NCBI GenBank assembly: GCA_016931365.1
Contig: JAFGEY010000214.1
Location: 1 to 8,065 of the forward strand
Direction of reading: 5' to 3'
From: Anaerolineae bacterium
GTDB lineage: Bacteria > Chloroflexota > Anaerolineae > JAFGEY01
DNA: 8,065 nucleotides
Shown here piece after piece: positions 1 to 5,523 of this stretch. The number at the start of each line of letters is the position of its first letter. Position 1 is the stretch's first letter. A program made the position numbers and the translations under genes. The notes beneath the pieces were generated by a model. That model was given only the letters and a program-made list of their open reading frames with translations, ran no database searches and was not told where the DNA came from.

Positions 1-189
1 ATGACCGGCCTGGACGGCTACCTGCCCTGGGAATACGGCCTGGAAATCACCAGGCTGTTCACCGCCGCCTACATGTCGGCGGAGCGCAAGAAAACCATCG
101 ACCTGGCCGACCCGAAGGTGCAAGCCGAACTGGAGACATTCATCCCGCTGATCCAGCAGGGTCGCGGCGCCGAAGTTTTATACGGCTAG
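1..189 (+). CDS. Gfo/Idh/MocA-type oxidoreductase, C-terminal end (partial)
   Basis: Only the last 62 residues are in the window and the gene continues off the left edge, so the ATG at position 1 is probably an internal methionine. The segment around residues 15-40 (EITRLFTAAYMSAERKKTIDL) looks like the end of Gfo/Idh/MocA sugar oxidoreductases. There a helix followed by an 'AAYxSAExxxxIxL' stretch closes the C-terminal alpha/beta domain, and the cofactor-binding Rossmann half would lie upstream, outside the window. Members oxidise or reduce sugars and polyols with NAD(P). The neighbouring dehydrogenase and aldo/keto reductase remnant fit a carbohydrate catabolism cluster. The assignment rests on a short tail and on context, so the substrate cannot be named. 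A perfect hairpin follows the TAG stop 13 bases later. Confidence 0.6.
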   Translation: MTGLDGYLPWEYGLEITRLFTAAYMSAERKKTIDLADPKVQAELETFIPLIQQGRGAEVLYG

Positions 190-202
190 AACGATTATTC
201 AC

Positions 203-243
203 AGACCCTTCAGGTTTTTCAAACCTGAAGGGTCTTGTTGTTT
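203..243 (+). terminator. Intrinsic terminator after the oxidoreductase gene
   Basis: A perfect 15-base-pair inverted repeat (203-217 with 221-235) encloses a three-base loop TTC, followed by a T-rich tract (TTGTTGTTT, 235-243). It sits 13 bases after the upstream stop codon. The next gene's ribosome binding site begins at 246, only 3 bases after the tract, so the dehydrogenase is either transcribed by read-through or from a promoter not recognised here. Confidence 0.85.
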
Positions 244-245
244 AT

Positions 246-252
246 AAGGAGG
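246..252 (+). promoter_or_regulatory. Ribosome binding site of the MDR dehydrogenase
   Basis: AAGGAGG lies 6 bases before the ATG at 259, a near-ideal Shine-Dalgarno sequence. It decides the start in favour of 259 over the in-frame TTG at 235, which lies inside the terminator. Confidence 0.85.
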
Positions 253-258
253 AATCCA

Positions 259-1296
259 ATGCCCAAACGACTCGCCATCATCGGCCCCTATCAGGTCGAT
301 GTGCTCGACTATCAAGACCCGCCGCTCAAGGCCGGACAGGTGTTGGTCGAAACCCAATACGCCTCCGGTAAGCACGGCACCACCTTTGGCATGTTTGACG
401 GGCGCACGTTCCAGGGCCAGCGCTTTGACCTGGACATGCGTCTGTTTCTGCCCGATCCGACGCCGCCGGCGCAGACGCACGAGCCGCACAACACCGGCAC
501 CACCGGCGTGGGCACCGTGGCCGAGATCGGCCCGGAGGTGACCCGCTGGCAGGCCGGCGACCGGGTGTTCGGTTTTATGGACGTGCGTGGGACCAACATC
601 TGCGCGGAGCACAATCTGTGGGCGCTCGGCGAGGTCGATCCGCTGCTGGCGCTGTGCGTCGAGCCGGCCTTCGTCTCGTTTCACTGCGTGCGCGAGTCGA
701 ACTTGCGCTACGGCGACCGCGTGGCGGTGATCGGGCTGGGCGCGCTGGGCCTGCTGGCGGTGCAGATGGCCGCGCAGGGCGGCGCAGAGACGGTCATCGC
801 CGTGGACACGCTGCCCAATCGCCGCGCCTGGGCGCTGCAAAACGGCGCGCAGCACGCGTTGAATCCGCTTGACTGCGATGTGGGGTTGGAAATCCACCAG
901 CTGACCGGCGGCAAAGGAGCGGACATTGCCATCGAGTTGGCGGGGGTCTATCCTGCGCTGAACACGGCGCTGCGCTCGGTGCGCGTCGGTGGGACGGTCT
1001 GCTCGGCAGGGTTTTACCAGGGTGAAGCGCATGGGCTGTTCCTGGGCCGTGAGTGGCATCACAACCGGATCACGGTGATCGTGCCACACGGCTGCGGATG
1101 GGGGCACACCCCGCGCGATTACCCAGCCTGGGACGAGGCCCGCGCCTATGACTGCATCGTCAGCCAGATGCGCCAGGGCAAACTGTGCGCGCCGGGGTTG
1201 ATCGACCCCGTGGTGCCCATCGAGGAAGGGGCGGAGGTGTTCCGGCGAATACAAGAAGAACCCGGCTCGGTGATCAAGTACGCAATCAGGTTTTGA
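259..1296 (+). CDS. Medium-chain (MDR) alcohol/polyol dehydrogenase with altered zinc site
   Basis: This 345-residue protein has the length and order of the zinc alcohol/sorbitol dehydrogenase family: a GroES-like N-terminal half, then a Rossmann domain with GLGALG at 159-164. Asp183 at the end of the second beta strand (IAVDTLPNRR) points to NAD rather than NADP. The catalytic zinc site is unusual. Where the family has ASGxCGTD, this protein has ASGKHGTT, so the Cys is His39 and the Asp is Thr42. Where the family has GHExxG, it has GTTGVG (80-85), so both His and Glu are Thr. Only the EPA glutamate (Glu135) is kept. There is no four-Cys structural zinc loop. It may be zinc-independent or bind metal differently, possibly through His74/Glu75/His77. 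Neighbours suggest a sugar or polyol substrate, but the reaction cannot be fixed from sequence. The start at 259 is set by a strong ribosome binding site. Confidence 0.85.
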   Translation: MPKRLAIIGPYQVDVLDYQDPPLKAGQVLVETQYASGKHGTTFGMFDGRTFQGQRFDLDMRLFLPDPTPPAQTHEPHNTGTTGVGTVAEIGPEVTRWQAGDRVFGFMDVRGTNICAEHNLWALGEVDPLLALCVEPAFVSFHCVRESNLRYGDRVAVIGLGALGLLAVQMAAQGGAETVIAVDTLPNRRAWALQNGAQHALNPLDCDVGLEIHQLTGGKGADIAIELAGVYPALNTALRSVRVGGTVCSAGFYQGEAHGLFLGREWHHNRITVIVPHGCGWGHTPRDYPAWDEARAYDCIVSQMRQGKLCAPGLIDPVVPIEEGAEVFRRIQEEPGSVIKYAIRF

Positions 1297-1297
1297 G

Positions 1298-1544
1298 CAA
1301 ACGTATTGCTTTACGATGGAGTTTGCGGTGCGCAACCGCGTCCCCGAGTGAGGTGACCGGCAGGTGACGATGAGCCTGGAACAGGACGTGGCCTTTACCG
1401 CAGATAGCTGCCGGATGAGAAATGACCAGGAAAAATAATTGTGGCGACTGCGAAGACAGGTGTCCCTATCAACTGCCCATTCGGGAAATGATGGTCGAGA
1501 GCCTGGCGTTTTATGAGCGCAAGGTTGCAGAACGCAATACATAG
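1298..1544 (+). pseudogene. Remnant of an aldo/keto reductase C-terminus
   Basis: An open stretch from the ATG at 1422 to a double TAG (1542-1547) encodes 40 residues with NCGDCEDRCPYQLPIREM. Its Cys-x2-Cys-x3-Cys-Pro pattern is the C-terminal cluster of the iron-sulfur-type aldo/keto reductases, whose usual length is about 320-380 residues. Just upstream, in another frame (1298-1436), lies TMEFAVRNRVPE, a stop, then VTMSLEQDVAFTADS. This resembles the helix-rich region ('SLEQ...DVA') that precedes that cluster in intact enzymes. The two parts are out of register across the A-rich run at 1430-1436, and a TGA at 1349-1351 breaks the first part. At most about 80 residues of the original enzyme remain, and they begin right after the dehydrogenase stop, as if a deletion removed the front of the gene. 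The Cys cluster match is clear. The upstream half is my inference. The 40-residue piece could still be translated, but a function is unlikely. Confidence 0.6.
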
Positions 1545-1585
1545 TAGAACGCATTTCGACAATCAGTGACACGCACACGAGTCGT

Positions 1586-1640
1586 ACAGATGCAAACCAC
1601 AAGATCGGAAAACCGGCTTGCGGTTTCCAGGGGCATCTGT
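1586..1640. repeat. Nested inverted repeat (imperfect cruciform)
   Basis: An outer 8-base arm ACAGATGC (1586-1593) pairs perfectly with GCATCTGT (1633-1640). Inside it, GGAAAACCG (1607-1615) pairs with CGGTTTCC (1621-1628) with one bulged A and a five-base loop. No T tract follows, so it does not look like a simple terminator. It lies upstream of the sigma promoter. Its role is unknown: a protein-binding site, a remnant of a small mobile palindromic element, or a structured RNA end are all possible. Confidence 0.5.
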
Positions 1641-1654
1641 TCAGTTCGCGCCGG

Positions 1655-1688
1655 TCGAGACCAAGCAGGCAACACGGCTTGGTCTCGA
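1655..1688. repeat. Perfect 12-base-pair inverted repeat
   Basis: TCGAGACCAAGC (1655-1666) pairs with GCTTGGTCTCGA (1677-1688) around a 10-base spacer, without a following T tract. The right arm runs into TACGTCTCCGCC. From memory this resembles interspersed palindromes of high-GC bacteria that begin GGTCTCGATACG, but a genome-wide copy count would be needed to call it a repeat family. The rest of 1545-1723 shows no convincing gene. Confidence 0.5.
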
Positions 1689-1723
1689 TACGTCTCCGCC
1701 TCTGGCTGAGCAGACACGCTTAT

Positions 1724-1752
1724 TGAACCTTTTTGCTCCGAAAAGCGACTAA
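1724..1752 (+). promoter_or_regulatory. Candidate ECF-sigma promoter, probably autoregulatory
   Basis: TGAACC (1724-1729) and CGACTAA (1746-1752) are separated by 16 bases. This matches the general form of ECF-type promoters, with an AAC core at -35 and a CGAC or CGTC core at -10. The -10 ends 8-10 bases before the sigma ATG at 1761, so transcription would start at or only a few bases before the start codon. That also explains why no Shine-Dalgarno sequence is visible in front of the sigma gene. Confidence 0.55.
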
Positions 1753-1760
1753 CCGGTAGA

Positions 1761-2315
1761 ATGAGACCCGATTCCGATATCGATGTCTTGAGGGCCATTG
1801 CGCAAGGCAGCCAACAAGCTATAACCGAACTATACGACCGCCACGCCCGGCACCTGTTGAACTATCTGGCGCACCTGACCGGCGACGCCGACGCTGCCGA
1901 AGACCTGGTGCAGGAATTGTTTGTGGTCGTCTGGCGCGACGCCCGACGGTTCCGCGGCCAATCCAGCGTGCGGACGTGGCTCTTTGGCATTGCCCACAAC
2001 CTGGGTATTACGGCGCTGCGCCGCAGTCAGACGCTGCCCCTGGATGAATTCGCCGCCGACAGCCTGGCCGATCCCGGCCCGGACCCGGACGCGCTGGTCG
2101 CGCTGGCGAGTGACCGCGAGCGGCTGGCGCAGGCGATGCAGGCCCTTCCGGCCGCGCACCGCGCCGTGATCGAGCTGGTCTTTGACCTCGGCCTGGGCCA
2201 GGCCGAGGTAGCCCGGGTGCTCGGCTGTCCTTTGGGCACGGTCAAGAGCCGCCTGCATTATACGCTGCGCGCCCTGGCCCGTACTATGAGAGAGCAAGAT
2301 GGGAATCTGTCCTAA
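1761..2315 (+). CDS. ECF (extracytoplasmic function) RNA polymerase sigma factor
   Basis: This 184-residue protein is a complete group IV sigma-70 factor. Region 2 covers about residues 21-88: ITELYDRHARHLLNYL, then the core-binding and -10 recognition stretch with DAAEDLVQELFVVVWRDARRFRG, and the helix RTWLFGIAHN. A short acidic linker with DPGPDPD follows, then region 4 at about 122-174. Its helix-turn-helix (GQAEVARVLGCPLGTVKSRL, 146-165) reads the -35 element. Regions 1 and 3 are absent, as in all ECF factors. The ATG at 1761 gives the usual N-terminus for the family. No Shine-Dalgarno is seen, and a likely promoter ends right in front of the ATG. The 3' end overlaps the anti-sigma gene by 17 bases, suggesting coupled translation and balanced amounts. 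It presumably directs transcription of its own operon and is held inactive by the downstream zinc-finger protein. The ECF group and the signal cannot be told from sequence alone. Confidence 0.95.
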   Translation: MRPDSDIDVLRAIAQGSQQAITELYDRHARHLLNYLAHLTGDADAAEDLVQELFVVVWRDARRFRGQSSVRTWLFGIAHNLGITALRRSQTLPLDEFAADSLADPGPDPDALVALASDRERLAQAMQALPAAHRAVIELVFDLGLGQAEVARVLGCPLGTVKSRLHYTLRALARTMREQDGNLS

Positions 2316-3177
2316 AGAAATCATCGAACTATTGCCCTGGTACGTCAACCAGACACTCGACGACGCCGCAAAGGCGGACGTCGAACGGCACCTTGCCGAA
2401 TGCTCCTCGTGCCGGCGGCGTGTGGAAGGCCAGCGCGCCTTGCAGGGCGTGCTGGCCGCCCGCCCGCAAGAAGCCATGCTACCCCGCGTCGAAAATGTTC
2501 TGGATCGCCTGGCCCCACAGCCCCCGGCGAAACTCGACTGGCGCTGGGTGTGGGCGCTGATCGTCACCCAGGCCAGAATGATCCGCCGCGACATCTGGAT
2601 CGCCTCGGCGCTGGTGATGGCGCTGGGCACCTTGATCACCGTGTTCTCGGGCGAGCCGCATCAAATGGCATTGGGCGCGCTGCCCCTGGTCTGGGCCGCG
2701 CCGGTCGTCGCCGCAGCGGGCGTCGCCTTTTTATATGGCCCCTCTGTCGCCCCGGCGATCGAGATCGAATTGACCGCGCCGGTTTCGCCGCGACTGATCC
2801 TGCTGGCACGGCTGATGCTGACCTTCGGCTTTGACCTCCTGCTGGGGCTGGGAGGAAGCACGGCGCTGGCGCTGGCCAATCCACATCTCTCGCTCTGGCC
2901 GCTGGTGGCGACCTGGCTGGCGCCGATGGCCTTTCTTTCTTCGCTGGCCTTCCTGCTCACCGTGCTCACCGCCGATCCCAACGTGGGATTTCTGGTCAGT
3001 CTGGGCGTGTGGGCGGTGCAAAGCACTGCTGAAATAGCCGGACGGGGTGCGTTATGGTTCATTCCCGGCCTGACGGCGGCGGCTCGCCCCTGGCTCTGGA
3101 TTCTGGCGCTGCTGCTCGGCGGGCTGGCTCTGTGGGCCGGCGGCAGAGAGGAACGCTGGATCCGGGGGCGTGCGTGA
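2299..3177 (+). CDS. Zinc-finger anti-sigma factor fused to a six-helix ABC-2-like membrane domain
   Basis: The first 45 residues form an anti-sigma zinc-finger (zf-HC2) domain. Cys4, then His31-x3-Cys35-x2-Cys38 (HLAECSSC) match the Cys, His-x3-Cys-x2-Cys ligand set of zinc-binding anti-sigma factors. After a linker of roughly 35 residues come about six hydrophobic segments (near 99-116, 124-146, 168-193, 198-222, 229-243 and 264-281), ending in a charged tail. Classical membrane anti-sigma factors have a single helix and an outer sensor domain. This one has no such sensor, and its helices resemble the ABC-2 permease fold, including the stretch IEIELTAPVSPRLILLARL (154-172) like the 'ELL...P(V)...L..K' region of ABC-2 subunits. 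It would sit in the membrane with the zinc finger facing the cytoplasm and could follow the state of the transporter encoded next door. The ATG at 2299 overlaps the sigma gene by 17 bases. The zinc finger is secure. The ABC-2 relationship is inference from motif and helix layout. Confidence 0.85.
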   Translation: MGICPKEIIELLPWYVNQTLDDAAKADVERHLAECSSCRRRVEGQRALQGVLAARPQEAMLPRVENVLDRLAPQPPAKLDWRWVWALIVTQARMIRRDIWIASALVMALGTLITVFSGEPHQMALGALPLVWAAPVVAAAGVAFLYGPSVAPAIEIELTAPVSPRLILLARLMLTFGFDLLLGLGGSTALALANPHLSLWPLVATWLAPMAFLSSLAFLLTVLTADPNVGFLVSLGVWAVQSTAEIAGRGALWFIPGLTAAARPWLWILALLLGGLALWAGGREERWIRGRA

Positions 3178-3899
3178 ACCGCAAATATACGTTTGCGCTC
3201 TATGCCAGCCTGCGCCTGGGCGGATGGCTGCCGACGAGCCTGTGCGCCGTGGGCATCCTGGTTTTCGGTCTACTGAATGCCACCTTGTGGAGAGATGGCA
3301 TCTCGCCCGTACCCGCCGCCCGCGTCGTGGAGATCATTGTACCTCTAGCCGCTGGCATACAGGCCGCTTTCTTGCTCTCGCCCGAGGATGAGCCCTGCCT
3401 GGAGGTGCTGCTGGTCTGCCCGCGCCCGGTCCGCTGGGCGCTGTTGGAACGGATGCTGGTCATGGCCGCCCTGACGGGGGGTGTCGCGCTGGGCGGCAGC
3501 CTGATCCAGCCCGAGGGTGCGGCGCTGGCCGTGGCGCGCTGGGCCGCTCCCGTGGCCTGGTTCTGCGGCGTTGCCGTCTTTGCCGGCCTGCTGACCCGGC
3601 AGGGGGTTTTAGGCGCGCTGCTGGCGACACTGCTGTGGGGTGGAACGCTCTTTGGCGGCGATGCGCTGCTGGCGCGCTGGCCGTACCTGTGGCCGCTGCA
3701 CGCTTACCTGCAACCCGGCGATACCTCATCCATCAGGTATGCGCTCAACCGGAGCCTGTTGATCCTGGCCGGGCTGATTTTGGCCGGGTTTGCCGCTCAC
3801 CTGGCCGGTGACGCCGAGCGCATGCTGGGTATCCGCTCGCACAAGCGAGCGAACGTTTCCCCAACTGGATTTTGGAAGAGGGTGCGATGCTCAAGCTGA
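3174..3899 (+). CDS. ABC-2-like integral membrane protein 1 of the operon
   Basis: A 241-residue, very hydrophobic protein with about six membrane segments (near 16-34, 50-69, 91-111, 124-140, 144-163 and 192-211) and a basic cytoplasmic tail (SHKRANVSP...FWKRVR). The stretch EPCLEVLLVCPRPVRWALLERMLV (73-96) matches the position and pattern of the 'ELL..tPvs...ll..K' segment of ABC-2 permeases, although the family match is weak and the protein is short. I chose the GTG at 3174, which overlaps the TGA of the anti-sigma gene (GTGA). A start further upstream would place most of a hydrophilic frame inside the previous gene. The 3' end overlaps the next gene by 13 bases. It is likely one subunit of the transporter. 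Without a search I cannot say whether it transports or acts as an accessory or sensory subunit. Confidence 0.8.
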   Translation: MNRKYTFALYASLRLGGWLPTSLCAVGILVFGLLNATLWRDGISPVPAARVVEIIVPLAAGIQAAFLLSPEDEPCLEVLLVCPRPVRWALLERMLVMAALTGGVALGGSLIQPEGAALAVARWAAPVAWFCGVAVFAGLLTRQGVLGALLATLLWGGTLFGGDALLARWPYLWPLHAYLQPGDTSSIRYALNRSLLILAGLILAGFAAHLAGDAERMLGIRSHKRANVSPTGFWKRVRCSS

Positions 3900-4729
3900 G
3901 ATGGGTTCAACTGGCGGGAATCATCCGTTACGAAGCGCTGCTCCAGTGGCGGCGGCGGGGCGTGTTCGTCCTGTCGATCATCCTGGCGGCCATATTGATC
4001 CTGATCCAACTGGCCGTCGGCCAGATGGGCCGCCGGCTCGCCGCAGAATTCGCCGCAGAGGGAATGGAGATCACCGGTGAGGTCACGCGCGCGCAGGGGA
4101 CGCTCGGCATGACCTATTACGCCTGGCCGGTGGTCTTGATGCTGATGATCCTGGCCGTGCCGGCAATCGTCGCTGACACGTTCCCTCGGGATCGCCAGAA
4201 CCAGGTGAGTGAACTCTTGCACAGCCTGCCGGTCGGCCAGGATACCTTGCTGAGCGGCAAGCTGCTGGGCGGCTGGGCCGGCCTTCTCGGCGGACTGGCC
4301 GGCGTGATGATCCTATCCGGCTGCACCGGCCGCCTGTTGATCGGCCCGTACAGCCTTGTCGCCGTCGTCCGACTGTGGGGCATGGGCATCTTGCCTCTGG
4401 CGTTGTTTTCGTCGGGGATGAGCATGCTACTCGCTTCGAGCCAGCCTACCCGCCGGCGGGCGGCGTTCGTCGGCGCGGCGTTCTCGGCGTACTGCGTGGC
4501 CATGCTCGCCACCACGACCGGCACGGTCTGGGATGCGTTGTGCCTGGCCCGGCCTTCGGTTTTCCTGTCGCTGCCGGCCGAGCACAACCCGCTGTCCCTG
4601 CTGTCCAGCCTGGGCATGACCTCGTATCCTCCGTTTCAGGTTCCGCTGGCGATCGGCCTGGGCGCGCTCCAGGTCGCCCTGGCCTGGCTGGCCGTCTGGG
4701 TGTGGATGTGCTGGCAGGAGGCGCGATGA
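3887..4729 (+). CDS. ABC-2-type transporter permease 2 of the operon
   Basis: 280 residues with the classic ABC-2 layout. An amphipathic N-terminal helix (IIRYEALLQWRRRG) precedes the first membrane helix at about 26-45. A roughly 30-residue loop then follows, predicted outside the membrane. Further helices lie near 78-97, 126-146, 155-185, 193-211 and 252-274. The coupling stretch FPRDRQNQVSELLHSLPV plus LLSGKLLGG (99-129) is a strong ABC-2 signature, contacting the ATPase on the cytoplasmic side. The start is the ATG at 3887, preceded by GGAAGAGGG (3874-3882). An in-frame TTG at 3872 would add five residues but lies on the ribosome binding site. It overlaps the previous gene by 13 bases and the next by 4 (ATGA). 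It presumably exports or moves a hydrophobic or peptide-like compound together with the ATPase at the operon end. The substrate is unknown. Confidence 0.9.
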   Translation: MLKLRWVQLAGIIRYEALLQWRRRGVFVLSIILAAILILIQLAVGQMGRRLAAEFAAEGMEITGEVTRAQGTLGMTYYAWPVVLMLMILAVPAIVADTFPRDRQNQVSELLHSLPVGQDTLLSGKLLGGWAGLLGGLAGVMILSGCTGRLLIGPYSLVAVVRLWGMGILPLALFSSGMSMLLASSQPTRRRAAFVGAAFSAYCVAMLATTTGTVWDALCLARPSVFLSLPAEHNPLSLLSSLGMTSYPPFQVPLAIGLGALQVALAWLAVWVWMCWQEAR

Positions 4730-5523
4730 AAGCGCGGCGGCTGAACATCATCTGCCGGCAGTTGGCCGCCGTTGCGCACGCCGAACTGCGCTTTGGGCTG
4801 CGACGCGGCTGGCCGGTGATCGGTACGGGGATCGTGCTGCTGGTGATCAGCGCCGGCACGTTGTACCTGGCCTATATGAACATCCAGGGTGCGCCCCGCG
4901 ACCTGATAGCCCAAGAGAGCGCATCCAGCCTGGTGATGGTTTGGATGAGTTTCCCGTCCCTGGCATTGGGCGTACTGCCCATCGTTGCCGCGCCGGCCGT
5001 GCCCACCGACCGCCAGTTGGGGGTGAGCGAACTGCTGCGCGGCACGTCGCTAACCGGCGGCCTCTACCTGGCGGGCAAGGTGCTGGGGACTGGGGCGGCC
5101 GTACTGCTGACCGGCGTCGTTGGGCTGATCGCGCACCTGGCCGTGCACTGGATCGTCATCGGCCCATTCGATGCCGGCCTCTACCTGGAGCTGGCCCTGT
5201 GGGCAGGGCTGCCGCTGCTGCTGTGGGCGTCGACAATCGGCGTATTGGCTGCATGCGGCGCACGGACCCGCAAAACGGCGATCCTGATCGGCGTGCCGGT
5301 TGGGCTGCTGAGTCTGTTGACCCAAAGCACGGGCTTTGAGCTTGTCTCCGACCGGGTGCTGTCCCGGCATGGGCTGTGGGGGTATTGGCCCGGCACGTCC
5401 ATCGCTGGGGGTGGCGGAACACCATTCTGGCCAGCCAGGTGGCCGTTTTTGCTCTTGTTGATCGAATTGCTGGCGATTGGCGCACTCGCCCGCTTGTGGC
5501 TATGGTGGAGGGAAAATTTCTGA
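4726..5523 (+). CDS. ABC-2-type transporter permease 3 of the operon
   Basis: 265 residues with about six membrane helices (near 30-50, 74-92, 116-142, 153-176, 183-198 and 239-260). The N-terminal helix AVAHAELRFGLRRGW and the stretch PTDRQLGVSELLRGTSL plus YLAGKVLGTG (93-123) parallel the coupling segment of permease 2 (RDRQNQVSELLHSLPV), so the two look like diverged copies. The start is the ATG at 4726, overlapping the previous stop in ATGA, with AGGAGG (4716-4721) 4 bases ahead. Starts further upstream in this frame would read through the previous gene as a Arg/Gly/Pro-rich shadow. It probably forms a heteromeric transmembrane unit with permease 2 or the other membrane proteins and is powered by the ATPase that follows. 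Confidence 0.9.
   Translation: MKARRLNIICRQLAAVAHAELRFGLRRGWPVIGTGIVLLVISAGTLYLAYMNIQGAPRDLIAQESASSLVMVWMSFPSLALGVLPIVAAPAVPTDRQLGVSELLRGTSLTGGLYLAGKVLGTGAAVLLTGVVGLIAHLAVHWIVIGPFDAGLYLELALWAGLPLLLWASTIGVLAACGARTRKTAILIGVPVGLLSLLTQSTGFELVSDRVLSRHGLWGYWPGTSIAGGGGTPFWPARWPFLLLLIELLAIGALARLWLWWRENF

Noticed and set aside
235..258. TTG start for the dehydrogenase, eight codons upstream
   Set aside because: It lies inside the right arm of the terminator hairpin and ahead of the strong ribosome binding site at 246-252 that serves the ATG at 259.
1296..1312. Small hairpin right after the dehydrogenase stop (AGCAA/TTGCT)
   Set aside because: The stem is only five base pairs with a two-base T tail, and the aldo/keto reductase remnant that follows suggests this was once inside an operon.
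199..1602. Long minus-strand open frame of 467 codons opposite the dehydrogenase
   Set aside because: It is the GC-rich shadow of the dehydrogenase gene: rich in Arg, His and Ala, without recognisable domains, and it runs through the terminator hairpin and the aldo/keto reductase remnant.
1830..2639. Minus-strand open frame of 269 codons opposite the sigma and anti-sigma genes
   Set aside because: Both plus-strand genes are clearly recognised here, and the minus translation is low-complexity Arg/Gln/Ala sequence typical of an antisense shadow.
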